A DNA stretch of 64,000 nucleotides, from contig NZ_CAADFC020000013.1 of NCBI RefSeq assembly GCF_900696085.1, forward strand, positions 1-64,000, in the 5' to 3' direction. The position numbers and the translations under genes are program-made. The notes below the pieces were generated by a model, which did no database searches, was not told where the DNA came from, and saw only the letters and a list, made by a program, of their open reading frames with translations. The stretch is from Bradyrhizobium ivorense. Lineage in GTDB: Bacteria; Pseudomonadota; Alphaproteobacteria; Rhizobiales; Xanthobacteraceae. Positions 8,298-17,442 of this stretch are shown here, piece after piece; position 1 is the first letter of the stretch; every line of letters begins with the position of its first letter.

Positions 8298-9521
8298 ATG
8301 ACGATGCGCGCGCGAGAGCTGGCTGACGGTTTCGACCTCGAAAAGCTGACGGGCGAATTCTACGCCAATCCCTATCCGACCTATCGCGCGCTGCGGGAGA
8401 ACGCGCCGGTCAAGCTGATGCCAAACGGCTGCTACTTCCTGACCCGCTACGACGACCTCGTCACCGCCTACAAGAACACCAAGGCGTTCTCGTCCGACAA
8501 GAAGAAGGAGTTTTTGCCGAAATACGGCGACTCGCTGCTGTACGAGCACCACACCACCAGCCTGGTGTTCAACGACCCACCGGCGCACACCCGCGTGCGG
8601 CGGCTGATCATGGGCGCTTTGTCGCCGCGTGCAATCGCCGGCATGGAGGGCAACCTGATCGCACTGGTCGACGGTCTGCTCGACCGCATCGCCAAAAAAG
8701 AGCGCTTCGAATTGATCGGCGATTTCGCCTCCGCGATCCCGGTCGAGGTGATCGGCAATCTGCTCGACGTGCCGCATGACGAGCGCGAGCCGCTGCGCGA
8801 CTGGTCGCTGGCGATCCTGGGTGCGCTGGAGCCTGTGATCGGCAAGGAGGCGTTCGACCGCGGCAACACTGCGGTGAAGGATTTTCTCGCCTATCTCGAA
8901 ACCCTGGTCGAGCGCCGCCGCGCCAAGCCCGGCAATCCGGACCGCGACGTGCTGACCCGGCTGATCCAGGGTGAGGACAATGGCGAGCGGCTGACCGCGA
9001 AGGAGCTGCTGCACAACTGCATCTTCCTGCTCAATGCCGGCCACGAGACCACGACCAATCTGATCGGCAACGGGCTGGTCACGCTGACCGAGAACCCGGA
9101 CGAGAAACAGCGGCTGATCGAGCAGCCCGACCTGATCAAATCAGCGGTCGAGGAAATGCTGCGCTACGAGAGCTCGAACCAGCTCGGCAACCGCATGATC
9201 GTCGAGGACATCGAGCTCGGCGGCGTCAAGCTGCCGGCGGGCACGCTGGTGACGCTGTGCATCGGCGCCGCCAACCGCGATGGCGCCCAATTCCCCGACC
9301 CCGAACGCTTCGACGTCGCGCGGACGCCGAACCGCCACCTCGCCTTCGGCACCGGCGCGCATCAATGCGCCGGGATGGCGCTGGCCCGGCTCGAGGGCGC
9401 GATCGCGATCTCGCGCTTCCTAGCGCGCTTCCCGAACTACGCGCTCGACGGCGTGCCGGTGCGCGGCGGCCGGGTGCGCTTCCGCGGCTTCCTCAGCGTG
9501 CCGTGCAGCATCAACACCTGA
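8298..9521 (+). CDS. Cytochrome P450 (soluble bacterial class I type)
   Basis: A 407-residue haem monooxygenase. The I-helix oxygen-activation motif is AGHETT (about residue 248), the K-helix ExxR is EEMLR (about 283), and the haem-ligand loop is FGTGAHQCAG with the cysteine near residue 357. There is no membrane anchor, so it is cytosolic and needs an external ferredoxin and reductase. Neither is adjacent; candidates in the window are the reductase at 24441-25661 and the ferredoxin at 54122. ATG 8298 is 5 bases downstream of a weak GGG-rich site; an ATG two codons later is possible. Divergent from the ThDP decarboxylase. Substrate not predictable. Confidence 0.95.
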   Translation: MTMRARELADGFDLEKLTGEFYANPYPTYRALRENAPVKLMPNGCYFLTRYDDLVTAYKNTKAFSSDKKKEFLPKYGDSLLYEHHTTSLVFNDPPAHTRVRRLIMGALSPRAIAGMEGNLIALVDGLLDRIAKKERFELIGDFASAIPVEVIGNLLDVPHDEREPLRDWSLAILGALEPVIGKEAFDRGNTAVKDFLAYLETLVERRRAKPGNPDRDVLTRLIQGEDNGERLTAKELLHNCIFLLNAGHETTTNLIGNGLVTLTENPDEKQRLIEQPDLIKSAVEEMLRYESSNQLGNRMIVEDIELGGVKLPAGTLVTLCIGAANRDGAQFPDPERFDVARTPNRHLAFGTGAHQCAGMALARLEGAIAISRFLARFPNYALDGVPVRGGRVRFRGFLSVPCSINT

Positions 9522-9719
9522 CGCATTTCCCGGCACGGCCAAGGCACTTCCCCGCGGGCGATTAGGTCGAGCTCGAGCGGATCGCGGCCGCCCTCACACA
9601 AGAGGTCTCCTGACGGTTCCCTGCATCGGAAGACTGCAAGCGGCTGTGGCCACAACGAACGAATCTCACGCCTGCGCGTTGAAGCGCTATGGGCGACAGG
9701 TGAACGGAGAGCTACGCTC

Positions 9720-11528
9720 ATGCTTTGCCGTCGCGTTAGACTTGTTGCATTTGTGATTGGCGTCTCGATGCTCGCGGCGAGCGGCGCGGCCGCTCAGCCA
9801 CACGGAAGAGGCGGACCGCCGGGACAGGCGGCAAGGCCTGCCGCACCGCCCGCGATGGCACGTCCTGCCGCCCCGATGGTGCACGCCGCCCCTCCCGCAA
9901 TGGCTAGACCGCCGGCAATGGCTCGGCCGGCCGCACCCGCGTTCCATGCCCCTCAGCGACCTGCGATGGCGCCGCGCCCGGCACCGCATTTCGCCGCCCC
10001 GTCACCACGCCAGGCTCCCCACATAGCCGCGCCGCGCCCCGAATTCCGTCGTGGGGCACCGCCGCAGCGCCCGGCTCCGCATCTGGCGGCGCCATCACGC
10101 CCGAGCCCACCATCGCGCTTAAGCGAGCGGCCGTCGCCGACGGAGCGCATTCAACAGCGTGCGCAGGAACGGCAGCAGTTGATCCAGCAGCGCCAGCAGA
10201 CCGCGCAGCAGCGGCAGCGTGAGAGCCTCTCGCGCCAGACTGCAGAACGGCAAACCCGGATCGATCGGCTGCAACAGCGCGTGCAGCAGTTGCAGACGCA
10301 AAAGGTCGAAGGTGCGCGCGCGCAACGCATCCACGACCGGCAGCTGCAGGCGCAGAACCGTTTGCTGCAACGTGAGCAGCACGCGCAGCAGGCCGACGTT
10401 GCGCGCCAGCAGCGATTGGGGCCGGCAGCGACAGTTGGGGTCGCCGCCGCGACCACGGCGGCGACGCAGGCCGCTCAGCGCGAGCGATTTGCCGCGCATT
10501 TCCGCGAGCAGGCGGGAGCGCAAGCCCAGGCGGCACTTGCCGCGCGCCAAGCCGGCTGGGCGCCCCGGCATGCCTGGCGACGCGGCAATCGTGCGGCGTT
10601 CGTGGCGTGGCTTGGCCCGGTGTTCTGGCCTTACGCCTATTCGGACATCTTTGACTACACGTTCTGGTCCTATGCCTACGAGCCCGGCTATTGGGCCTAC
10701 GCCTATGACGACTTCGTCGACACGGTGTTCTGGGACACCAACAGCCCGTACACCGCTTATGCCAGCACCTACCCTGGCGACTATCCGGCGACCGCAGGCC
10801 GCTATCGGTCCCGTCAACGCGCCGACACGAGCCCGCAGGCAATCAGGCAGTTGTGCGGGGAGCCGGACAAGGGCGTCACGGCTTGGCCGCTTGCCGACAT
10901 CGCGCGAGCGGTACGGCCAAACCAGCAGCAACGCGCCCTGCTCGACGACTTGAAGACCGCCGCGGCGAAGGCCGCCGATGTCTTCAAGGACTCCTGCGCG
11001 GACAGCTATGCGATGACGCCACCCGGCCGCTTGCGGTCGATGCTGAACCGCATCAGCGCGACGCTCGAGGCGATCAAAATCGTGCGGCCCGCCCTGGAGA
11101 GTTTCTACAGCTCACTCAGCGACGAGCAACAGGCCCGCTTCAATGCGCTCGGTCCACATGTCGGCGAGCGTTCGCCACAACAGCAGGAGGCGAACGCGCA
11201 AGCCGGGAGTTGCGGCGATTCGAAATCCGACCTGGCCCAACTGCCGATCAACCGGATCGAGGCCTCGCTTCATCCGGCAGGCAAGCAGAAGGACGCGCTC
11301 GAGCGCCTGAGCGATGCGACAACAAAGGCGATAGCGGGCCTGCAGGCGGCCTGCCCAAACGACCTGCCGCTGACGCCGGTCGGCCGGCTCGAGGCGATGC
11401 AGCACCGGCTCGAGGCGATGCAGAAGGCCGCGCAGCTGATCCAGCCTGCACTGGACGAGTTCTATGCCACGCTGAGCAGCGAGCAGAAAGCACGCTTCAA
11501 CACGCTGCAGCAGGTCGCGAGCCCCTGA
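9720..11528 (+). CDS. Exported Pro/Ala- and Gln-rich protein with tandem LTXXQ (Spy/CpxP-like) modules
   Basis: A 602-residue protein. A signal peptide (MLCRRVRLVAFVIGVSML, cleavage after about residue 26, GAAAQ) sends it to the periplasm. Residues about 27-140 are Pro/Ala/His-rich with repeated MARPAAP-like units. About 140-250 is a Gln/Arg-rich coiled coil (QERQQLIQQRQQTAQQRQ). About 295-345 is strongly aromatic (WLGPVFWPYAYSDIFDYTFW). Two related helical modules follow, about 375-475 and 490-598, each with a paired cysteine pattern and ending in an LTXXQ-type motif (SLSDEQQARFNAL; TLSSEQKARFNTL). LTXXQ modules belong to the Spy/CpxP chaperone and stress-sensing family. The duplication and the long disordered front are unusual; E. 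coli Spy is about 160 residues. No partner genes adjoin it. Confidence 0.8.
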   Translation: MLCRRVRLVAFVIGVSMLAASGAAAQPHGRGGPPGQAARPAAPPAMARPAAPMVHAAPPAMARPPAMARPAAPAFHAPQRPAMAPRPAPHFAAPSPRQAPHIAAPRPEFRRGAPPQRPAPHLAAPSRPSPPSRLSERPSPTERIQQRAQERQQLIQQRQQTAQQRQRESLSRQTAERQTRIDRLQQRVQQLQTQKVEGARAQRIHDRQLQAQNRLLQREQHAQQADVARQQRLGPAATVGVAAATTAATQAAQRERFAAHFREQAGAQAQAALAARQAGWAPRHAWRRGNRAAFVAWLGPVFWPYAYSDIFDYTFWSYAYEPGYWAYAYDDFVDTVFWDTNSPYTAYASTYPGDYPATAGRYRSRQRADTSPQAIRQLCGEPDKGVTAWPLADIARAVRPNQQQRALLDDLKTAAAKAADVFKDSCADSYAMTPPGRLRSMLNRISATLEAIKIVRPALESFYSSLSDEQQARFNALGPHVGERSPQQQEANAQAGSCGDSKSDLAQLPINRIEASLHPAGKQKDALERLSDATTKAIAGLQAACPNDLPLTPVGRLEAMQHRLEAMQKAAQLIQPALDEFYATLSSEQKARFNTLQQVASP

Positions 11529-11553
11529 GGCCAGCCCGCGATCCGGACCACAG

Positions 11554-12699
11554 CTATCGGAACCGCAAGTTTGCGCGCGAGAGCTGGCTGATCGAGGAGC
11601 AACCCATCAGCCGCATGTCGCGCACCAGCTCGGCCTGCATCAGCCCGAGCGCGCGCTCGACGCCGGCCTGGCCGGCCGACGCCAGCGGATAGAGATAGAA
11701 GCGCCCGAGACCGACCGCCTTGGCGCCGAGCGACAGCGCCTTCAGCACATGGGTGCCGCGCTGGATGCCGCCGTCCATCATCACGTCGATCCGGTCGCCG
11801 ACGGCGTCGACGATCTCGGCCAGCTGATCGAACGCCGCCCGCGAGCCGTCGAGCTGCCGGCCGCCATGGTTGGACAGGATGATGCCGGTGCAGCCGATCT
11901 CCACGGCGCGCTTGGCATCCTCGACCGAGATGATGCCCTTCAGGCAGAACTGGCCGTTCCACTGCCGGACCATGTCGGCGACGTCGTCCCAACGCATCGC
12001 CGGATCGAGCATTTCCGTGAAGTAACGTCCGATCGACATCGCGCCACCGCTCATGTCGACGTGCTCGTCGAGCTGCGGCAGCTTGAAACTTTCATGGGTG
12101 AGGTAGTTGATGGCCCATGCCGGCTTGATGGCGAATTGCAGCATGCCGCCGAGCGTCAGGCGGAACGGGATCGAAAACCCGGTACGCAGATCGCGCTCGC
12201 GGTTGCCGCCGGTGATACTGTCGACCGTCAGCATCATCACGTTGACGCCGGCCTGCTTGGCGCGCTGCATCATCGCCGAGTTCAGGCTGCGATCCCTGTG
12301 GAAGTAGAACTGGTAGACCTGCGGCGTGTCGTGCGCCTTGCGCAATTCCTCGAGGCTGGTGGTGCCGAGCGAGGACACGCCGAACATCGTGCCGTATTTG
12401 GCCGCCGCGGCGGCGACGGCGCGCTCGCCCTGATGGTGAAACAGCCGTTGCAGCGCGGTCGGCGAGCAATAGAACGGCGTTGCCAGCTTCTGCCCCATCA
12501 CGCTAACCGAGAGATCGACATTCTCCACGCCGCGCAGGACATTGGGCACCAGATCGCAGCGCTCGAAGCTCGCGGTGTTTTGCCGGAGCGTCGCCTCGTC
12601 GTCCGCACCGCCGTCGATATAGTTGAAGATCGGCCCCGGCAGCCGGCGTCGCGCCAGCTCGCGGAAATCATGAAAATTGTGGCAATCGCTCAAACGCAT
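11554..12699 (-). CDS. FMN-dependent alpha-hydroxy-acid oxidase/dehydrogenase (LldD-like)
   Basis: A 381-residue TIM-barrel flavoenzyme that oxidises L-2-hydroxy acids to 2-oxo acids. Family hallmarks: IDGGADDEATLRQN (residues about 29-42), the active-site SNHGGRQLDG block with catalytic His and Arg, and MMDGGIQRGTHVLKALSLGA with FMN-phosphate contacts. I used ATG 12697-12699, with GGAGCACGAG upstream, where the family's usual N-terminus (RLSDCHNFHDFRELARRRLP) begins. It is 107 bases downstream of the isomerase gene on the same strand and may end the catabolic cluster that begins with the importer at 20.3 kb. Substrate could be lactate, glycolate, mandelate or a sugar-acid fragment. Confidence 0.88.
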   Translation of the reverse strand: MRLSDCHNFHDFRELARRRLPGPIFNYIDGGADDEATLRQNTASFERCDLVPNVLRGVENVDLSVSVMGQKLATPFYCSPTALQRLFHHQGERAVAAAAAKYGTMFGVSSLGTTSLEELRKAHDTPQVYQFYFHRDRSLNSAMMQRAKQAGVNVMMLTVDSITGGNRERDLRTGFSIPFRLTLGGMLQFAIKPAWAINYLTHESFKLPQLDEHVDMSGGAMSIGRYFTEMLDPAMRWDDVADMVRQWNGQFCLKGIISVEDAKRAVEIGCTGIILSNHGGRQLDGSRAAFDQLAEIVDAVGDRIDVMMDGGIQRGTHVLKALSLGAKAVGLGRFYLYPLASAGQAGVERALGLMQAELVRDMRLMGCSSISQLSRANLRFR

Positions 12700-12806
12700 C
12701 TCGTGCTCCGATCCGGGCGGCGGCGTGCGACGACCTTCCCGGCCGTGCACACCCGTCACCGGAATAACGGGCACGCTTCGCCTTGTCCACCGAACGAGCG
12801 TTGCGC

Positions 12807-13670
12807 TCAGACCACCGTGCGATGCCGCGCGATGCAGGTGCGCAACACCTCGTCCATCGGCTTGGTCCACCAGTCATTCGAAAAAATCTCGATCTCCGAA
12901 TAGCCGGCAAAGCCCTGCGCCTCGACCATTGATCGCACCGATTTGATGTCGATCACGCCGTCGCCCATCATGCCGCGGTCGTTGAGGATGTCCTTGGTCG
13001 GCACCAGCCAGTCGCAGACGTGGAACGCGAGCAGCCGATTCCTGCCGGCGCGCGCGATCTGGTCAATCAGCTCCGGATCCCACCAGATATGATAGACGTC
13101 GAGCGCGACGCCGATGGCGCCGCTGCGGGCAGGATCCAGCGCGTCGCAGATGTCGAGCGCATGCTTTGTGGTGTTGACGCAGGCGCGGTCGGCGGCATAG
13201 GCCGGATGCAGCGGCTCGATCGCCAGCGGCAGTTTTGCCTGTTTTGCATATTCCAGCATCTCGGCGATGCCGTCATGGACCTGGCTGCGCGCCGCCGCGA
13301 TGTCCTTCGACGCCGCGCTGCCTGGCCGCGAATATTGCGGCAGGCCGCCGACCACCAGCACGATGCAGGGCGCGCCGAGCGCCGCGGCCTCGTCGACCGC
13401 GCGGCGGTTGTCGTCGCGCGCCTCGGCCCGATGCGCTGCATCCGCCGGGAACATGCCGCCGCGGCAATAGCCCGACAGATCGAGCCCGGCGTCCTTCACC
13501 GCGCGCACCGCACGCTCCAGCCCGATGGCAGCGACCTGGTCGCGCCAGGGATCGATGGCGCGGATCCCATGGCGCGCGCAGGCCTCGATGATGGCCGTGA
13601 GGTCGCCCTGCTTGCGGACCGTCGCCGTGTTCAGCGACAGCCAGCGATGGTCGTGGGAAAAGTCGCGCAT
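12807..13670 (-). CDS. Sugar phosphate isomerase/epimerase-like TIM barrel (AP-endonuclease 2 superfamily)
   Basis: A 287-residue protein of the xylose-isomerase-like TIM-barrel superfamily. Typical strands with metal ligands are visible: LAIEPLHP (Glu), VALDVYHIWWDP (Asp, His), AFHVCDW (His, Asp), and a terminal GYSEIEIFS (Glu), fitting a divalent-metal isomerase, epimerase or dehydratase. Its ATG overlaps the DUF993 stop codon (ATGA), so the two are translationally coupled. In other alphaproteobacteria this fold often sits beside Gfo/Idh dehydrogenases in cyclitol or 3-keto-sugar pathways; the same pairing here suggests action on an oxidised sugar or polyol. The exact reaction is not predictable. 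Confidence 0.8.
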   Translation of the reverse strand: MRDFSHDHRWLSLNTATVRKQGDLTAIIEACARHGIRAIDPWRDQVAAIGLERAVRAVKDAGLDLSGYCRGGMFPADAAHRAEARDDNRRAVDEAAALGAPCIVLVVGGLPQYSRPGSAASKDIAAARSQVHDGIAEMLEYAKQAKLPLAIEPLHPAYAADRACVNTTKHALDICDALDPARSGAIGVALDVYHIWWDPELIDQIARAGRNRLLAFHVCDWLVPTKDILNDRGMMGDGVIDIKSVRSMVEAQGFAGYSEIEIFSNDWWTKPMDEVLRTCIARHRTVV

Positions 13671-14863
13671 CAGGGCTCAACGCCGCGGGTGGCGAGGATG
13701 GTCGTCATCCGGCGCGTGGCAAGCTCCGGATTGGCGAGCAGCCCGGCCTTGTCGGCGAGCCGGAACAACTCGGCGAGATGCAACGTCGAGCGCGCGCTCT
13801 CCTGCCCGCCGACCATGGTGAAGTGGTCCTGGTGCCCGTTGAGATAGGCCATGAACACGATGCCGGTCTTGTAGAACCGGGTCGGCGCCTTGAAGATGTG
13901 GCGCGACAGCGGCACCGTCGGGCCCAGCACGTCGTGGAAGCCAGCCTCGTCGCCCGCCGCCAGCCGCGACAGCGCGTAGGAGGCGGCCGGCGCGATCGCA
14001 TCGAAGATGCCGAGCAGCGCGTGGGAAAATCCCTTGTTGTCGCCGGCGATCAGTTCGGCATAGTTGAAGTCGTCGCCGGTGTACATTTTCACCCGCCCAT
14101 CGAGCCGCCGCCGCATGTCGATCTCGCGCTGCTTGTCGAGCAGCGAGACTTTGACGCCGTCGACCTTGGCCGCGTTGGCGTTGATGATCGCAACCGCGGT
14201 GTCCATCGCCCGGTCGAGGTCGGCGGTGCCCCAATAGCCCGACAGCGCCGGGTCGAACATGTCGCCGAGCCAGTGGATGATCACGGGCTCGCGCACCTGC
14301 GACAGCACGCGGTCGTAGACCTTTGCGTAGTCCTCCGCGCGCTGGCCGAGCTTTGCCAGTGCGCGCGAGGCCATCAGGATGATGCGGCCGCCGGCCTTCT
14401 CGACCGCCACGATCTGTTCCTCATACGCACGGATCACGTCGTCGATCGACTTCGCATCCTCGACCGCGAGGTGGTCGGTGCCCGCGCCGGAAAACACCAG
14501 CGCGTTGCCCTTGGCCTTGGCCGCTTTCACCGAGCGCTGGATCAGTTCCAGCGAGGTCGCCCAGTCCAGCCCCATGCCGCGCTGCGCGGTGTCCATCGCC
14601 TCGGCAACGCCGAGGCCGAGATCCCAGACGTGCTCGCGGAACGCAATGGTGCGGTCCCAGTCGATCGCGGCCGTCAGCCAGGGATCGACGTCGGCGCGCG
14701 GATCGGCCACCACATGCGCCGCCGAGAATGCGACGCGGTTCAGCGTGCCCTCGAGCTTCGCCGGAAAGCTCCGCGACGCGGCGAGACGATAGGTCTCGAT
14801 GCCGCCATCCGCCGTCGGCAGCTTCAAGGACAGCGAGGATATCGGCAGGACTGGCTTGTTCAT
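13670..14863 (-). CDS. DUF993 family protein (dihydrodipicolinate-synthase-like barrel)
   Basis: A 397-residue protein of the DUF993 family, annotated in other genomes as a TIM-barrel related to the aldolase class that includes dihydrodipicolinate synthase. Conserved-looking blocks are VFSGAGTDHLAV, IILMASRALAKL, VIIHWLGDMFDPAL, VKVSLLDKQREI (lysine in the Schiff-base position of the barrel) and MYTGDDFNYAELI. I chose ATG 14861-14863, with AAAGGA 8 bases upstream. It is 14 bases after the Gfo/Idh gene and coupled to the isomerase gene. It could be a retro-aldol lyase or an aldol-type step in the same pathway; no DUF993 member of known function comes to mind. Confidence 0.75.
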   Translation of the reverse strand: MNKPVLPISSLSLKLPTADGGIETYRLAASRSFPAKLEGTLNRVAFSAAHVVADPRADVDPWLTAAIDWDRTIAFREHVWDLGLGVAEAMDTAQRGMGLDWATSLELIQRSVKAAKAKGNALVFSGAGTDHLAVEDAKSIDDVIRAYEEQIVAVEKAGGRIILMASRALAKLGQRAEDYAKVYDRVLSQVREPVIIHWLGDMFDPALSGYWGTADLDRAMDTAVAIINANAAKVDGVKVSLLDKQREIDMRRRLDGRVKMYTGDDFNYAELIAGDNKGFSHALLGIFDAIAPAASYALSRLAAGDEAGFHDVLGPTVPLSRHIFKAPTRFYKTGIVFMAYLNGHQDHFTMVGGQESARSTLHLAELFRLADKAGLLANPELATRRMTTILATRGVEP

Positions 14864-14877
14864 AACAAAGTCCTTTC

Positions 14878-16029
14878 TCAGACGACGATCGGCGCGACGT
14901 CGATCCAGCGCCGTTCCTTCCAGCTCTTCAGCGCGCATTCGGCGAGCTGCACGCCCTTGGCGCCTTCGAGCAGCGTGTACTTGTAGGGCGCATCCTCGCA
15001 GACATGACGGATGAACATCTCCCACTGCTCCTTGAAGCCGTTGTCATAGACGACGTTGTCGGGCAGCTTCTGCCAGTCGGCGTAGAAATCGTGCAGCCGC
15101 TTCTCGTCCGGATTCCACACCGGCCGCGGCGTCGCCTGGCGCGCCTGGATCATGCAGTCGGTGAGGCCCGCAACCGCCGAGCCGTGGGTGCCGTCGACCT
15201 GGAAGGTGACGAGGTCGTCGCGATAGACCCGCGTCACCCAGCTCATGTTGATATGCGCGATCACGCCGCCCTTCAGCTTGAAGGTGGCATAGGCGGAATC
15301 GTCGGCGGTCGCCTGGTACTGCTTGCCCTTCTCGTCGTAGCGCTCGGGGATGTCGGTGTTGCCGATGCAGACCACGCTCTCGACCTCGCCGAAGAGATTG
15401 TCGAGCACGTAGCGCCAGTGGCAGACCATGTCGAGGATGATGCCGCCGCCGTCCTCGGCACGGTAGTTCCACGACGGCCGCTGCGCCTCCTGCCAGCCGC
15501 CCTCGAACACCCAGTAGCCGAACTCGCCGCGCACCGAGAGCATGCGGCCGAAGAAGCCGGAGTCGCGCAGGAACGCGAGCTTCTTCAACCCCGGCAAAAA
15601 CAGCTTGTCCTGCACCGTGCCGTGCTTGAGGCCCTTGGCATTGGCGAGCTTCACCACCTCGACCGCCTCTTCCAGATTGGTCGCAATCGGCTTCTCGCAA
15701 TAGACATGCTTGCCGGCGTTGATCGCCTTGGTCAGCAGCGACGGCCGCGCCTGAGTGGTCGCGGCGTCGAAGAACACGGTGTCGGCCTTGTCGGCCAGCG
15801 CGCGGTCGAGATCGGTGGTGTGGCGCTCGATGTTGTAGCGCTTTGCCAGCGCGCCGACCTTTTCGGCGTCGCGGCCGACCAGGATCGGATCGGGCATGAT
15901 GCGGTCGCCGTTGCCGAGCAGCACGCCGCCCTGCTCGCGGATCGCGACGATCGAGCGGATCAGATGCTGGTTGAGCCCCATCCGGCCGGTGACGCCGTTC
16001 ATGATCAGGCCGAGGCGTTTGGTGGTCAT
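14878..16029 (-). CDS. Gfo/Idh/MocA-family NAD(P)-dependent oxidoreductase
   Basis: A 383-residue dehydrogenase of the glucose-fructose oxidoreductase/inositol dehydrogenase family. The N-terminal Rossmann loop is unusual: LGLIMNGVTGRMGLNQHL instead of the common GxGxxG, with an inserted loop before DPILVGRD. The catalytic lysine is in GKHVYCEKPIA (about residue 115) and the conserved histidine in GGIILDMVCHWRYVLDN (about residue 204). It probably oxidises a hydroxyl of a sugar or cyclitol. It overlaps the enolase-family gene (ATGA) and is followed 14 bases on by DUF993, placing it centrally in the catabolic operon. Confidence 0.88.
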   Translation of the reverse strand: MTTKRLGLIMNGVTGRMGLNQHLIRSIVAIREQGGVLLGNGDRIMPDPILVGRDAEKVGALAKRYNIERHTTDLDRALADKADTVFFDAATTQARPSLLTKAINAGKHVYCEKPIATNLEEAVEVVKLANAKGLKHGTVQDKLFLPGLKKLAFLRDSGFFGRMLSVRGEFGYWVFEGGWQEAQRPSWNYRAEDGGGIILDMVCHWRYVLDNLFGEVESVVCIGNTDIPERYDEKGKQYQATADDSAYATFKLKGGVIAHINMSWVTRVYRDDLVTFQVDGTHGSAVAGLTDCMIQARQATPRPVWNPDEKRLHDFYADWQKLPDNVVYDNGFKEQWEMFIRHVCEDAPYKYTLLEGAKGVQLAECALKSWKERRWIDVAPIVV

Positions 16030-17429
16030 ACTGCTTGCTCCTGCGAAACACGTAGTGTTGGCCGCTTGAGCGGCTGCATGGTGGACCAGTCCGGATGAAC
16101 GGCGCTGGCAAAGCCTGATACGGTCAGCGATCCCGTCAGCAGATCGCCGTCATGGATCGCAAGGCGGACCTTTGCGCCGTCGCGCCTGTAGAGGTCGGGA
16201 TGCGTGGCGAAGAAACCTTCGGTCTCCACGCCTGGCGTCTCGGCAAAGCCGTCTACGTAATGGTGCCCGTTGCGCTCGGCATGGGTGACGCCGATCAGCG
16301 CGCCGAGCGCGAGATCCTGCTGCACGGCAAGCCCGGCCTGGCAGGTCAGGTCCTCGCCGCTGATGAAATACGGCCCGCCATCCGCGCTCCACGCCGCCGC
16401 GCGGGTCGCGTTGACGATCGACTTGTAGATGCCCTTGCAGGATTTCGAGGAGATGCCGCGATAGCCCAGCGCCCGCGCCGCTGGGAATGCGTCGTAGGAA
16501 TCGTCGGCCTCGTCGATGATGAAGCTGCGCGCGGCCAATGCGCCGAGCGACGAGGCCTTGGTGATGTCGCGCGGCATCGGCTGCTCGATATAGAGCAGGT
16601 TCACCGCGATCGGCGCCAGCGCCACGTCATGGTCGAGCCGGTCGGCCAGCGCACTCAGCGCGGTGAGGTCGGCATACTGCTCGTTGGCGTCGAGCGTGAG
16701 CTTCGTCGGATAAGGCAGCGTTGCCAGCTCCTTGCCGATCCGCGCCAGCCGCGCCCCGTCATGCGCGGGATCGCCGTTCAGCTTGAGCTTGAAATAGCGC
16801 GCGCCGGCATTTTCTCTGAAATCGGCGATGCCGCCCTCGCCTTCGATCATATCGTCCATCCCGACGGTGTGCCTGATCGCGACGCGGTCGAGCCGCCTGC
16901 GCGTCGCAAGGAAACGCGTGATCGCGGCGTCGTCGAGGTCGGGTGTCAGCCGGGCGTCGATACCTGCGATATTGCCGGCCATGCCGTCGAAGAAGCTGGC
17001 GCGTTCTGCGCGCAGCAGCGCGTCCAGGATCGCCTTGTCGATTTCCGCCGGTCCAAGCGCCGCTGCGAGCGCCGGGATGTCCTCTTTGGCGCAGGCCGCG
17101 ACCTGGGCGCCGATGCAGCGGGCGTGCAGGCCGAACGCGGTGTCAAAACCGGTGTTGGCCAGATAGAGCTCACGGGCGATCAGCAGCGAGCGGCGTAGCC
17201 CGTCGATGGTCTGGTCCGCCGTCAGATGCGGCCGCTTGTCGAACCATTTCGGCGCCAGCATCTCCGCGCTGGCACCGGTCGCGCGTCCTTTGCCCTCCAC
17301 CTCGATCTCGACCCGCACGAACACCTGCGTAGCCGCATTGATCGCGACAGCGCCAAAGCGGAACGGCCGGGCAAACGGCACCGGACGTTCGAAGAAGGCG
17401 ATATCCCTGACAGCGAGGCGAAGCGGCAT
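16026..17429 (-). CDS. Enolase-superfamily (mandelate racemase/muconate lactonising type) enzyme
   Basis: A 467-residue member, somewhat long for the superfamily (usually 370-430). The barrel shows a KxK base motif (YFKLKLNGDP), metal ligands in TLDANEQY (Asp) and LYIEQPM (Glu), a third acidic position in FIIDEADDSYDAF, and a second general-base region RGISSKSCKGI. These enzymes abstract a proton next to a carboxylate, typically in acid-sugar dehydration or racemisation. ATG 17427-17429 was chosen because the N-terminal capping domain starts MPLRLAVRDIAFFERPVPF; its ribosome-binding site is weak. It lies 13 bases after the ABC ATPase and is coupled to the dehydrogenase gene by an ATGA overlap, so a carboxylated substrate is likely. 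Confidence 0.85.
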   Translation of the reverse strand: MPLRLAVRDIAFFERPVPFARPFRFGAVAINAATQVFVRVEIEVEGKGRATGASAEMLAPKWFDKRPHLTADQTIDGLRRSLLIARELYLANTGFDTAFGLHARCIGAQVAACAKEDIPALAAALGPAEIDKAILDALLRAERASFFDGMAGNIAGIDARLTPDLDDAAITRFLATRRRLDRVAIRHTVGMDDMIEGEGGIADFRENAGARYFKLKLNGDPAHDGARLARIGKELATLPYPTKLTLDANEQYADLTALSALADRLDHDVALAPIAVNLLYIEQPMPRDITKASSLGALAARSFIIDEADDSYDAFPAARALGYRGISSKSCKGIYKSIVNATRAAAWSADGGPYFISGEDLTCQAGLAVQQDLALGALIGVTHAERNGHHYVDGFAETPGVETEGFFATHPDLYRRDGAKVRLAIHDGDLLTGSLTVSGFASAVHPDWSTMQPLKRPTLRVSQEQAV

Positions 17430-17442
17430 CGAAGCTCTGGCC

